Shown here in pieces: positions 39,892 through 49,474 of a stretch of DNA of 64,000 bases; the first letter of the stretch is position 1; each line of letters starts with the position of its first letter. Origin of the DNA: Deltaproteobacteria bacterium (GTDB lineage: Bacteria > Desulfobacterota > Desulfarculia > Adiutricales > Adiutricaceae); the NCBI GenBank assembly GCA_031264145.1, contig JAISEK010000127.1, forward strand, positions 1-64,000, read 5' to 3'. The position numbers were made by a program, and so were the translations under genes. The notes beneath the pieces are model-generated. The model was not told the DNA's origin and made no database searches. It was given only the letters and a program-made list of their open reading frames with translations.

Positions 39892-41154
39892 CTAGCCGGC
39901 CGGCCCCGGCGAGGCCTGTTCCCTGGGGCCGGCCGTCCCTCGCCGTATAAGGGCCCTGAGCATGAAAAGGCCGGGGAGGGTCATGAAGGCCCCCAGGAGG
40001 TAGAAGCAGGGCCAGCCCAGGTGGTCGACCAGCCAGCCCGAGGGGCTGGAGAGAAGGCTCCTGGGCAGGGCCATGAGGCTGGTCAGGAGGGCGTACTGGG
40101 TGGCCGTGTAGCTCACGTTGGTCTGGGAGGCCAGGAAGGCCACGAAGACGGTCGACCCCGCCCCCACGACCAGGTGGTCGAGGGTGATGAAGAGGGCCAG
40201 CCAATAGCCTTTGGCCGGCAGAAGCCAAAGGGCCGTCAGGCAGGCGTTGTTGGCCAGCTGGAGCCAGCCGAAGCCCCAGAGGCAGGGGACCAGGCCCCTG
40301 AGCTTGACCATGTAGCCGGAAAGGGCGACCCCGGCCAGGGTGCCGGCCAGGCCGAAGGCCTTGACGATTAGGCCGATCTGGATCTTGGAGTAGCCGGCGG
40401 CCATGAAGAAGGTGGTGTTCAGGCTGCCGATGAGCTGCTCGCCGAACTTGTAGAAGAGGATGAAGGCCAGCAGGAGAAAGGGGTCTCTCTGGGAGAAGAA
40501 GTCCTTCATGGGCCCGGCCACGCTCTCCCGGATGGTCCTGGGGGGGCCATGGGGCACGTCCGGCTCGGGGCTGAAGAGAAGGGTCAGGGGCCCGACCAGG
40601 ATGAGGCCGGCCGCGATCCTGAAGGCCACGGCCCAGCCCAGCCGGTCGGCGACGACGAGGCCGCCGCCGGCCACGGCCACCATGCCCAGCCTGTAGCCCC
40701 AGATGTAGGCGGCCGAGCCGGCGGCCAGCTCGTGGTACAGGAGATCCTCACGCCGGTAGGCGTCGACGGCGATGTCCTGGGTGGCCGACCAAAAGCTGAC
40801 CGAGGCGGCCAGGAGGACCACCCTGGGCACGTCCAGGGGGCTGGCCATCGAGAGGCCGACGAGGGACATGATGAGGCAGGCCTGGCTGATGACGAGCCAG
40901 CTCTGGCGCCGGCGGCCGAGGGGGGCGAAATAGTCCAGGTAGGGGGCCCACAGGACCTTCAGGCTGTAGGGGAGGCTGACCAGGGTCAGGAGGCCTATGG
41001 TCGTCAGATCCAGGCCGCCATCCTTGAGCCAGGCCTGGACTAGGGTGATGACCACCACCAGCGGGACCCCGGAGACGAAGCCCATCAGGAAGCTGGTGGC
41101 CAGGGGCCGGGTCCTGGCCCCGGCTAGTTCTTTACCGCGTCTTCCTTCAGCCAT
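39892..41154 (-). CDS. AmpG-like MFS transporter
   Basis: FLMGFVSGVPLVVVITLVQAWLKDGGLDLTTIGLLTLVSLPYSLKVLWAPYLDYF. Confidence 0.87.
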   Translation of the reverse strand: MAEGRRGKELAGARTRPLATSFLMGFVSGVPLVVVITLVQAWLKDGGLDLTTIGLLTLVSLPYSLKVLWAPYLDYFAPLGRRRQSWLVISQACLIMSLVGLSMASPLDVPRVVLLAASVSFWSATQDIAVDAYRREDLLYHELAAGSAAYIWGYRLGMVAVAGGGLVVADRLGWAVAFRIAAGLILVGPLTLLFSPEPDVPHGPPRTIRESVAGPMKDFFSQRDPFLLLAFILFYKFGEQLIGSLNTTFFMAAGYSKIQIGLIVKAFGLAGTLAGVALSGYMVKLRGLVPCLWGFGWLQLANNACLTALWLLPAKGYWLALFITLDHLVVGAGSTVFVAFLASQTNVSYTATQYALLTSLMALPRSLLSSPSGWLVDHLGWPCFYLLGAFMTLPGLFMLRALIRRGTAGPREQASPGPAG

Positions 41155-42887
41155 AGCTCAGCCACGATCAGCCACTCGTTGGAGCGGTTCTTTTCCAGGA
41201 TAAGGGTTCTGAGGCCTATGTTGTGGCGGAGCTTCGAGTCGTACTTGAGGGTGAACACTGCCCAGGCCCGGCCATGGTCGGTGGGGTCGAGCATGATGAG
41301 GGGATCGGAGATGGCCAGCGTGACCTCGCCAGCGCCCATGGCCTCGGACTCCAGGGTGAGCCGGAAGTTCCGGCGGGAGATGGAGACCGGCTTGCGGCCT
41401 GGCTCGAAGAAGGAAAAGCTCTCGGCGTAGAGGGCGGCCATGTCCTCGGACCGCTTGAGCCTTTGGGCGACGGTCCATTTGTCCAAAAGCGCCGCAAGGC
41501 TGGAGGCGGGCCTCTGGGGCACCGGCTCGGCCAGGTCCTGGGGCCGGCCTATCACCAGGGGCAGGACGTCCTGGGGCAGCATCGACTCGACCTGCTGCCA
41601 CAGCTTGTCGGCCGCGGCCTTGGGGACGTCGTTTTCCGGGGGATAGCGGAAGATGATGGGGGTCCGGCTCCTGGGACGGCCCACCAGGTAGAGGCCCGGC
41701 TCCCTGATGTCAGGGGCGGCTATCTCGGCCTTGAGGCCAGGGCCGGAGAGGCCTCCCTGCCAGAGGCGGGCCATCCTCTGCCCGCTCTCGACGACCAGGG
41801 CCACCGTGCTCTGGGGCAGCCGAAGGATGGTCGTCGGCAGCGACGGCAGGCCCATGGACCCCTCGTCGGCCGGGTCGGCCGCCGGGGTGGCCTCGGGGCC
41901 CACTGGCTGGGGCCCGGCATCGCGGATTTCCTCGGCGGCCACGGTCTCCTCGGCCCCGTCGGGGGACGGCCACAGGAGCCAGACCATGGCCCCGACGATC
42001 AGGACAGCGGCCATGAGGGGCGGCCAGGAGCGGCCGGCCGCATGGTGGCGCTCCCGGCCCGAGCCGGCGGCGACCTTGGCCGCCCTGGTGTCGACGGTCA
42101 GGGGGTTGTCCAGGCTGGCCTTGGCCTGGATGACGTGGTTGTTGGATATCTGGCTCTTGCCGGCCGCCCAGGCGGTCATGAGGGCCTTGTCGGCCAAGGC
42201 GTTTATTTGACCAGCCAGGCCGTGGCTGTAGCTCTGGAGGGTCGTCAGGGCCTCGGTGGAAAACAGGTCCCTAGTGGCCCCGGCGGCGCCCAGGCGGAAG
42301 CGGACATAGTCCATGGTCTCGTTGAGCCCGAAGGGGACCAGCTCCACAACCTGGCCCAGCCCCTGGAGCGCCGGCGGCGGCCAGTCCCCGGCCGGGCCGG
42401 CCAGCATCAGGGAAACCCGCCCCCGCCAGCCGGGCTCGAGGCTGGCCAGGGCCATGAGGTCGGAAGTGGTCTCCCCGTCAAGGTCCTGGGCCTCGTCCAC
42501 GGCCAGCACCAGGCCCAGGCCCTGGCCCACGTACTCGGAGACGGCGTTCTGGAAGAAGCCTATCAGCTCCTCCTCCCGGGCCGATGGAGGACACTTGAAG
42601 CCCAGGCCCAGGAAATTCAGGGCCTCCCTCAGGATGTCGCCCAGCCTGGGGGAGGGGTCAAGGACCGGGGCCATCCTGGTCGCGTCCCTGACCGCCTGGG
42701 GCAGCCTCCTGACCAGGGTGCTCTTGCCAGAGCCCTGATGGCCCCTCAGGAGCAGAAGACCAGGCAGCCTGGGGCCGGAGAGGATTTGGCAGAGATTTTC
42801 AAAGACAGTCCCCCTGTAGAAGAATTTGGCTTCCAATGTGGCCTTGAAGGGACGATCGTTTAGCTTGAAAAACTCTTCGTAATCCAT
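41124..42887 (-). CDS. ExeA/GspA-like AAA ATPase with C-terminal NTF2/SnoaL-like domain
   Basis: MDYEEFFKLNDRPFKATLEAKFFYRG...LLLRGHQGSGKSTLVRRLP; LVLAVDEAQDLD; TM segment; C-terminal ALLDKWTVAQRLKRSEDMAALYAESFSFFEPGRKPVSI. Confidence 0.8.
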   Translation of the reverse strand: MDYEEFFKLNDRPFKATLEAKFFYRGTVFENLCQILSGPRLPGLLLLRGHQGSGKSTLVRRLPQAVRDATRMAPVLDPSPRLGDILREALNFLGLGFKCPPSAREEELIGFFQNAVSEYVGQGLGLVLAVDEAQDLDGETTSDLMALASLEPGWRGRVSLMLAGPAGDWPPPALQGLGQVVELVPFGLNETMDYVRFRLGAAGATRDLFSTEALTTLQSYSHGLAGQINALADKALMTAWAAGKSQISNNHVIQAKASLDNPLTVDTRAAKVAAGSGRERHHAAGRSWPPLMAAVLIVGAMVWLLWPSPDGAEETVAAEEIRDAGPQPVGPEATPAADPADEGSMGLPSLPTTILRLPQSTVALVVESGQRMARLWQGGLSGPGLKAEIAAPDIREPGLYLVGRPRSRTPIIFRYPPENDVPKAAADKLWQQVESMLPQDVLPLVIGRPQDLAEPVPQRPASSLAALLDKWTVAQRLKRSEDMAALYAESFSFFEPGRKPVSISRRNFRLTLESEAMGAGEVTLAISDPLIMLDPTDHGRAWAVFTLKYDSKLRHNIGLRTLILEKNRSNEWLIVAELWLKEDAVKN

Positions 42888-43080
42888 CGGTTGTTTTCCA
42901 TGGCGGCTTGGTTGGCCATAGTATTCGTTAAAATCGTTATATTTTAGCATGAATTAGAAGTCTTTTCAATTTTAGATTTAACACCACGGAAATTCTAAAC
43001 ATATGAAAAACTTTATGTTTTTAGTTGGTTAAAAATGACCCACTATTTTTGGCGCCCATGGGCCAGATCCTGTCTTTTGG

Positions 43081-43225
43081 CAATGTCAACAACTTAAGCC
43101 AATCTTGGCATCCAGTCTCGGTATCAATTACAAAAAATCAGGCGTATTGCTCCACAGTTAGCTGACCATGGACGAGCACCTTTTTTTCATATCCGAGGGT
43201 TGGACACCTTAAGCTGTTGATATTG
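43081..43225. repeat. Short TIR element, copy B (145 bp)
   Basis: Starts CAATGTCAACAACTTAAG, ends CTTAAGCTGTTGATATTG; reverse complement aligns with 22563-22693. Confidence 0.75.
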
Positions 43226-43465
43226 CGCCTCCAGCGGTTGACCTGGCGCGGACGATGACCCGGCCTTCGGCGTCAGGCTGGGCGACAATGGCGCCAAAGT
43301 CTCTTGGCCGCCCTAGCCTGGCTATGGGTGCCCCTGGCCTGGCCGCACATCTGCGGTGGCTGGTGGCCGTTCCCAGGGCGCTGGCCATGGTTTCCGGGCG
43401 ACACTTCCAGGGGAAAGGCCGCCCGGCGTTTCCATTCCCGCCGGGCGGCCACTGGGGGTGGGCCG

Positions 43466-43720
43466 TCAATCCGGCTGCGTCTCGGGATCCTGCCTGCCTT
43501 TGGCCTCGCGGAGCCGCTTCCGCGCCGACTTCTCCCGTCGCCTGGCGTCAATCTCGCGCAGCCAGGCCTTGACCGGGGCCTTCCACGGCTCGCTCCTGCT
43601 AGGGATGTTCTTGATGAGGTTCCGGGGGTTCAGGCCTAGCCGTCTCGCCAAGGCCAGGTCATCCTCGTTGAGGCGGCACTTGCGCTTTGCCTCCTGCCAA
43701 AGTTCCTCGCTGTGGGCCAA
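43466..43720 (-). CDS. Conserved small hypothetical protein (84 aa, likely TTG start)
   Basis: (M)AHSEELWQEAKRKCRLNEDDLALARRLGLNPRNLIKNIPSRSEPWKAPVKAWLREIDARRREKS; resembles a widespread small uncharacterised family. Confidence 0.6.
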   Translation of the reverse strand: MAHSEELWQEAKRKCRLNEDDLALARRLGLNPRNLIKNIPSRSEPWKAPVKAWLREIDARRREKSARKRLREAKGRQDPETQPD

Positions 43721-43820
43721 TAGTCTTACTCCTCGCGGCGAGTCCGGCCAGGACTGCGGTGCCCGGCCGCACTGTGGCGCAAATGGGATAACCCCTGTCG
43801 GGGACGGCCTGCAAAGGCTC

Positions 43821-44630
43821 TCAGGGAGCCTCGTCCCCGGCTGGCCCGCCGTCCCCCGGCGTCCTTTTCCGCGGGGCCGACGGTTTCCCGAATGGCCGCA
43901 TCCTGGCAATACCGTCCACCCGGCGGACGAAGGTGAACCCGGCCAGCCTGGCCAGTCCGGCCCCCGGTCCCCTGACGGGCATGAACGAGCGGCCGTCGAC
44001 GTCGACGGCGTACCCGTCGATGGCCTCGAATCCCTGGTCGGCGGCAAAGGACCTGAACTGGGCTAGCGGGAACCTGTCGTCGCGGCCGGGCATCAGATCG
44101 ATGGCCACCTCGTGGCAAGTGCCGTCCAGATCCAGGCCGGGCCCGAGCTTTTCCTCCGGCTCCTCGACCCTGACGATCTCGACCGAGTTCGCCTGCCACA
44201 GGGCCTGGAGGCCCAGGCCGCCGACCAGCGCCTCCGCGCCGTCCAGGCTGGCCGCGTCGATGGCCCCGCTGACCGCGAGGAATTCCCTGGAGGCGCCGCC
44301 TGGGCCGGCCGCCCTGGGGATCCTTTCCAGGAGCCGGCTGCCCAGCCGGTTCAGCCCCAGATCCTTGAAAAGGGTCTCGGGGAAGAGGCCGGGGAACGGG
44401 CACTCCCTGGGCAGGACGACCTCCAGCAGGGCCAGATTGCCTGGACAGGCCCCTGGCGGCAGGGTCAGTATCCTGGCCCTGGCCGCCAGGAGGTCCCCCC
44501 TGAGGATGCCTCTCGGCCGCTCGGGGTCGAAGTCAGGGCCAGGGGCTGGCGGGAAATCGGGGGTGATTTCCTCTGTCTCGGGCAGCAGGGTGGCCTGGCC
44601 AACGATGATGTCGCCTATCTTGTCGTCCAT
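43821..44630 (-). CDS. Hypothetical protein; possible S8-peptidase-associated N-terminal domain without catalytic domain
   Basis: NLALLEVVLPRECPFPGLFPETLFKDLGLNRLGSR...FRSFAADQGFEAIDGYAVDVDGRSFMPVRGPGAGLARLAGFTFVRRVDGIARMRPF. Confidence 0.45.
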   Translation of the reverse strand: MDDKIGDIIVGQATLLPETEEITPDFPPAPGPDFDPERPRGILRGDLLAARARILTLPPGACPGNLALLEVVLPRECPFPGLFPETLFKDLGLNRLGSRLLERIPRAAGPGGASREFLAVSGAIDAASLDGAEALVGGLGLQALWQANSVEIVRVEEPEEKLGPGLDLDGTCHEVAIDLMPGRDDRFPLAQFRSFAADQGFEAIDGYAVDVDGRSFMPVRGPGAGLARLAGFTFVRRVDGIARMRPFGKPSAPRKRTPGDGGPAGDEAP

Positions 44631-44697
44631 GGGCTCCTCGGGGAGGATGGGGGAAAACGTGTCCCGGCTGTCCCCGGGCAGGCGCGGCCAGGAGGCG

Positions 44698-46380
44698 TCA
44701 CGTCCCTTGACGGTGCCTGGGGGATGGCCTGGCGGGCGGGGCCCATAGCCCCGAGACCGGCCGCCCGAAGGAAAGCTTGACCTGGTCGCGGCCGTAGATG
44801 GCCAGGCCGACAGGGAAAATCTCCTTGGCCTTGGCCAAGAACGGGCCAATGTAGCCCCGTCCCCTAATCTGTTCCAGAGCCTCCTCGACCGCTCCCAGCT
44901 GAAGCCGCCCCATCTCGCCGGGATCGAGGTCGGCCTTGCTCGTCCTTGGGACATACTTCAGCTCGATGACCGCGTAGACCTTGCCGGGCAACGAAAGGAC
45001 CAAATCCGAACGGCCTTCGGCCGAGTTCGACTCCGAGGCCACGTCAAGATTCATGGAGAAAAGGAGGCCATGGATGGCCCCGTGGTAGAATGCCTCCGAT
45101 GGCTGGTGAAGAAGGCTTGGGATTGAGGAGAGCAGTGAGTGGATGCAGGTCTCAAGCCACTCGGCGTCCCGATCCCGGAAGGCTTTGTTGAGTTTATTGG
45201 CCAAGTCCTTGTGCTCGGTGTTTTTGAAGCAAAAAAAATCTTTTTTTAGAGCTAAATTATAAGCTTTTCTGACTTCTTTGTTTGGCAATTTAAAATGGAA
45301 AGTTTTTTCATCGCCGTCATTGGTCACTTTGTCTATCGTGATGTAGCCGGTTTGGAATAACATGGGAGCGACATTTATATTGACGATATCAAGTTGCCTG
45401 AGCAGGGACTCGTCGTGCCCCGTCAACAGGACGTTCAGGAATTCCGATGGTTGCCTGTTCATCAGCTGCGACAAAAAAGTTGACGGTCCTGAGTCAAGCC
45501 AATAATTGTCAAATTTGCAGTAAGTGAAAAAGTTGATGATGGAAAACGGGTTCAGAACCTGCCGCCTGCCGCCAAAGTTGTACCCATCATACCAGTCAAT
45601 GATCATTTTGCGCAAACCGGCCACCGTCTTGGGCTGGTCATTGGAATCTCCCGATAGGTTCATGAGAGTTTCCTTGTAGCGGTCCGCGAAAAGCCGGTCA
45701 ACGTCAGCCATGGTGAAGCCGCAGATTTCGGCAAAGGCGCGGTCCAGGGACAGGTCGACGAGGTTGCTGACGCTTTGGCCCATGGCTTTTCTGGCCAGCT
45801 GGGAGATTCCGGTGACGAAGGAGAACTGGATGGCGCTGTCGACGTCCTTCAGGGAGCGGTAGAACCCGTGGAGTACCTCGAGATTGGCCTGGGCCTGGGC
45901 CGGTTGGGTGATTTTGTCCAAAATTGGGGCGTCATATTCATCAATAAGTATGACTACTTTATTTTTATGTTTCTTGTGAAGTTCGTTGATCAAAGATTTT
46001 AAAGCGCTTCCTGGCGTGGTTGTGTTAATTTTGATATTTTCAGAGTTAGAAATATAGCATAAATCATCAATAATAAGTTTTTTTAATATATTATGATCTG
46101 AAACATCATCATAGGCCATGCTAAGCTTAATAATAGGATATTTTATAAATTTATAGTCAGTAGAACCAATATAAAGATTATTAAAAAAGTTTTTATTGCC
46201 TAAAAAAACATGGTTCATGGTATCAAGTAATAGTGATTTGCCAAAACGGCGTGGGCGGCTTAAAAAATAAGTCTGTGGTTTTTTTAATAAATCGTATATA
46301 AATTTTGTCTTATCAGCATATATCATATTGTTATTAATTATTTTTTCAAAAGATTGGGTTATTGTTGTTAATTTTTTCAT
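44698..46380 (-). CDS. AAA-ATPase-like plus PD-(D/E)XK nuclease protein (DUF1703-type)
   Basis: YADKTKFIYDLLKKPQTYFLSRPRRFGKSLLLDTMNHVF; VVILIDEYDAPI; C-terminal SAEGRSDLVLSLPGKVYAVIELKY nuclease motif. Confidence 0.88.
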   Translation of the reverse strand: MKKLTTITQSFEKIINNNMIYADKTKFIYDLLKKPQTYFLSRPRRFGKSLLLDTMNHVFLGNKNFFNNLYIGSTDYKFIKYPIIKLSMAYDDVSDHNILKKLIIDDLCYISNSENIKINTTTPGSALKSLINELHKKHKNKVVILIDEYDAPILDKITQPAQAQANLEVLHGFYRSLKDVDSAIQFSFVTGISQLARKAMGQSVSNLVDLSLDRAFAEICGFTMADVDRLFADRYKETLMNLSGDSNDQPKTVAGLRKMIIDWYDGYNFGGRRQVLNPFSIINFFTYCKFDNYWLDSGPSTFLSQLMNRQPSEFLNVLLTGHDESLLRQLDIVNINVAPMLFQTGYITIDKVTNDGDEKTFHFKLPNKEVRKAYNLALKKDFFCFKNTEHKDLANKLNKAFRDRDAEWLETCIHSLLSSIPSLLHQPSEAFYHGAIHGLLFSMNLDVASESNSAEGRSDLVLSLPGKVYAVIELKYVPRTSKADLDPGEMGRLQLGAVEEALEQIRGRGYIGPFLAKAKEIFPVGLAIYGRDQVKLSFGRPVSGLWAPPARPSPRHRQGT

Positions 46381-46832
46381 GATATTTGCCGGATTACAGA
46401 TAAAAAAATAAGTACAGACAGGATGGCTTTGCGCAACGTGACGGCCAACTTCCTTGGTTCTTCCTTATGTCCCCTCGAACGAGGGGAACCGGGGGCAAGC
46501 CCTGGGCCCGGGGTGTCTTCCCTCGGCGCCCAATCCATCAGGCAGCCAAAGCCAGGCAGGCTCGTGTGGGACAGCATACCATCGGGGGCCGGAAAATGAC
46601 AGGTTCCCCAGGCGTCCAGCGGCCATGTCCGGGACGGGGAGGCGGCGCCCTGGCCAGCGGCCCGATGAGGGGCCTGGGGACATGCCGCCGGGGACAAGGG
46701 GAGCGGGGTCGTCTTGCCTTGCTGGCGTCTTCTGGGGCGGGGAGGGGGAAATACTGGCCGGCTGGCTCTTCTCGCTGGCCCTGGCCGCCGTGGCCGGGCA
46801 GGGGGTTTTCGCGGGGCCCCTGGGAGCTGGGC

Positions 46833-47858
46833 TCAGAGCGCCCCCGACAGGGCGCATTCCCGGCAAGGGCCGGGGAGTCGGCCCCCGAGGTGCGCCGCCC
46901 GCAGGACGGAAAGCCCATCCGAGCCCCAGATGGACGCCACATCCAGGCTCGCGGCCGAGAGGCCCAGGAGGCCCTGGCCGTACCAGCTGCAGCAGGGCCA
47001 GGCCAGTCCCAGGTGGTCCAGGCCGAGCCGCTGCCAGGGCTGGGGGCAGACTGCCTGGCCGGGATTTGGGCCCGCCGGAGGGGGGCCTGTTGGTGGGGAA
47101 GGCTTTTCCAGCCTCGAGCCAGGGAACCAGATGGGCCGCTGGATGGCGACCATGTCGGCGGCCTGGCCCCAGCGCGCCAGAAAGAGGGGGAGCTGGCCCC
47201 GGTTGCCGGGCAGCTCCAGGAAGCTCAGGCGCAGGAGCGGCCACGTGAGGCCCCTGGCCGCCCGGCGCTCTAGAAAGAGGTCGATGGCCCCGGTTACCCG
47301 GGAAAACGACCCGCCCTGGCGGATCCCCTGGTAGGTCGCCCCGTCGGCGGCGTCGAGGGAGATTTCCAGGCGCGTCAGGCCGCTGTCGAGGATCTGGTCG
47401 ATGGCCGGCCCGTCCAGGGCCTGGCCGTTGGTCCCCAGGCGGATGTCCATGATCCCGGCCCGGTCGGCCAGGGAGGCGTAGCGGGCGGCCGCGGGGTTCA
47501 GCAGGGGCTCGCTGGCCAGGCCCAGGGTCAGGGCCGGCAGGGCCCGCTCGCGGGCCTGGGCCATAAGGCCCAGGAACAGGCCCTCGTCCATGGGCTCGTA
47601 GCGGCGGGCCGCCGGCCTGGAGGGGAGGGGGCACATCAGGCAGGAAAGCTGGCAGCCGGAGTTGATGGCCAGATCGAGGCTCAGGGGAAAGGGGCCGGGA
47701 TCCTGGCGCAGCGAGGCCCGGTCCCAGGCCGCCCGGTAGTCCAGGAAGCGCCGCCCGAAGCGGCCGGCGAGCAGATCGTGGTAGCGGCCTCGGTTCTCGA
47801 AGAGGCTGGCCTGGCCGCCGGGGGAACCGTGGACCAGGGCCAGGGGGCCTGGGCTCAT
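46833..47858 (-). CDS. Radical SAM/SPASM-type protein
   Basis: DLAINSGCQLSCLMCPLPSR (CxxxCxxC); C-terminal cysteines CPQPWQRLGLDHLGLAWPCCSW...CREC. Confidence 0.87.
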   Translation of the reverse strand: MSPGPLALVHGSPGGQASLFENRGRYHDLLAGRFGRRFLDYRAAWDRASLRQDPGPFPLSLDLAINSGCQLSCLMCPLPSRPAARRYEPMDEGLFLGLMAQARERALPALTLGLASEPLLNPAAARYASLADRAGIMDIRLGTNGQALDGPAIDQILDSGLTRLEISLDAADGATYQGIRQGGSFSRVTGAIDLFLERRAARGLTWPLLRLSFLELPGNRGQLPLFLARWGQAADMVAIQRPIWFPGSRLEKPSPPTGPPPAGPNPGQAVCPQPWQRLGLDHLGLAWPCCSWYGQGLLGLSAASLDVASIWGSDGLSVLRAAHLGGRLPGPCRECALSGAL

Positions 47859-49339
47859 CTGATTATGACCACGGCGTCGGCGGGGAGGGGCTCCTGGCTG
47901 GCGACCAGCTGCCTGGTCCCGGGGAGGCGGCGGGCCAGGGCCCTGGCCTGGGCCTGGCGGCCGGCAGCGAAGGCGATGACGGTCTGGCCGGCGTTCCCGC
48001 TGGGCTGGCGGTCGGAGACGGACACGATCCTGTAGCCTATCTGGCTCAGGACAGCCCGATAGTCCTCGCCGACCTGGGGCCGCCCGGTCTCGTTGACCAG
48101 GGCCAGGCTCAGGCTGGGCCTGGCCGGGGCGGGCGCCTGGGCCTGGCTGGGGCCGCTGGCCTTACGGCTGCCCTGCCCTTGGCCTTTGGCGGCCTGGCCC
48201 GTGGCCGCGGTCCTCCTGCCCTCGGCCTTTTTGCCCGGCTGGCCTCTGGCTGGCCTGCCCGTCGCGTCCTGGCCCGGCGAGGTGTCCAGGATGGCCGCCG
48301 AGCCCACCTTGGGCCGCATGCCGTGCTCGGCCAGGAGGGCGCCGGCCCTGGCTATGGCCAGGCTCTCGCCAGGCTCGGCCGGGCCGGCAACCTCCACTGA
48401 CGGTGGCGGCAGGGCCACTGCCGTCTGGGCGGCCGGGGGCGGCGGGGGGGACAGTGGCTCCCTCACGGAGGCGGGGGTGGCCGGAGGCGGGGACAGGGGG
48501 GCGTTGGCCGAGGCGGTGTTGGCCGGCGGTGGGGCCAAGACCCCGTTGGCCGTGGGTGAGGACGCCAAGGGCTCGGCCGGTTCCGGGGTCGGGGGAAGGA
48601 GATCCTGGAAGAGCTGTCTCACGGCCGCCCGCTCCTCGCTCTCGGCGGGCATGGCCGGCGGGGCGGCGGCGTCAGGCCCTGAGGCTGCCGAGTCCTGGGC
48701 CACGTCGGCCAGGGGGGCGTCCGGCAGGGAGTTGCGGGGCCGGTCGAACTGGCCCACCTCCATCTGCTGCCAGCGGCCCTGGCTGGGGTCAAAATCCGGC
48801 AGCGGCCCGCTGGCTGAGGGAGTGCCCGAGGACTCCCGCGACTCGCGGCGCCAGGGCGGGGGAGGAGGGGCCACCACCTGGCCCCGCAGGTCCGGGGAGG
48901 CTGGCGCGGCCAGGGCGTCCGGGGAGGCCTGGGCGGCGGGATCGGCCGCGTCGGCCCCGATGTCCATGGAATCCGGCGGGAAGGCCGGGCCACCGTCGCT
49001 CAGGTCCTCGAAGGGATCGTCGAGGATCCCCTCGTCTGATTCATCCAGCGGGTCGGCGGCGGCCTGGGGCGTGGGAGCCAGCTCGTAGGGCGAGGACTGG
49101 CCGGCGGCAGCTCCCAGGCTGGACGGGGCCGGGAGGGTCCCTGGACCCTCGGCGGGCGGCGGGGGCGGCGCGGCCAGGGGCGGCGGCTGTGGCAGGGCAG
49201 ACGGGCTGCTGGCCGCCCCGTCATCCTCGGAGTAGAGGGAGGTCAGATCGCTGTCGTCCTGGGCCGCCAGGGGCCTGGGCGCAAGGACGGCCAGGAGCAG
49301 GATGGCCAGGGCCATGATTTTTGTCGGGAGTTTCGGCAT
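47855..49339 (-). CDS. Secreted Pro/Ala-rich protein with LytR-C-like domain
   Basis: Signal peptide MPKLPTKIMALAILLLAVLAPRPLAAQ; C-terminal SLALVNETGRPQVGEDYRAVLSQIGYRIVSVSDRQPSGNAGQTVIAFAAGRQAQARALARRLPGTRQLV. Confidence 0.65.
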   Translation of the reverse strand: MPKLPTKIMALAILLLAVLAPRPLAAQDDSDLTSLYSEDDGAASSPSALPQPPPLAAPPPPPAEGPGTLPAPSSLGAAAGQSSPYELAPTPQAAADPLDESDEGILDDPFEDLSDGGPAFPPDSMDIGADAADPAAQASPDALAAPASPDLRGQVVAPPPPPWRRESRESSGTPSASGPLPDFDPSQGRWQQMEVGQFDRPRNSLPDAPLADVAQDSAASGPDAAAPPAMPAESEERAAVRQLFQDLLPPTPEPAEPLASSPTANGVLAPPPANTASANAPLSPPPATPASVREPLSPPPPPAAQTAVALPPPSVEVAGPAEPGESLAIARAGALLAEHGMRPKVGSAAILDTSPGQDATGRPARGQPGKKAEGRRTAATGQAAKGQGQGSRKASGPSQAQAPAPARPSLSLALVNETGRPQVGEDYRAVLSQIGYRIVSVSDRQPSGNAGQTVIAFAAGRQAQARALARRLPGTRQLVASQEPLPADAVVIIR

Positions 49340-49474
49340 CTGGTCCCCCGGTCCGGCCACGAAGGCGCCTTCGGCCGGCCGCTGCCAGGGCGCCGGCCGG
49401 AGGTCACTGGAGTCTTGGCCCATTTCGGCCAGGGAGTATTTCGCCCCGGCCAGTCGCTATCCGACGGCCAACCG

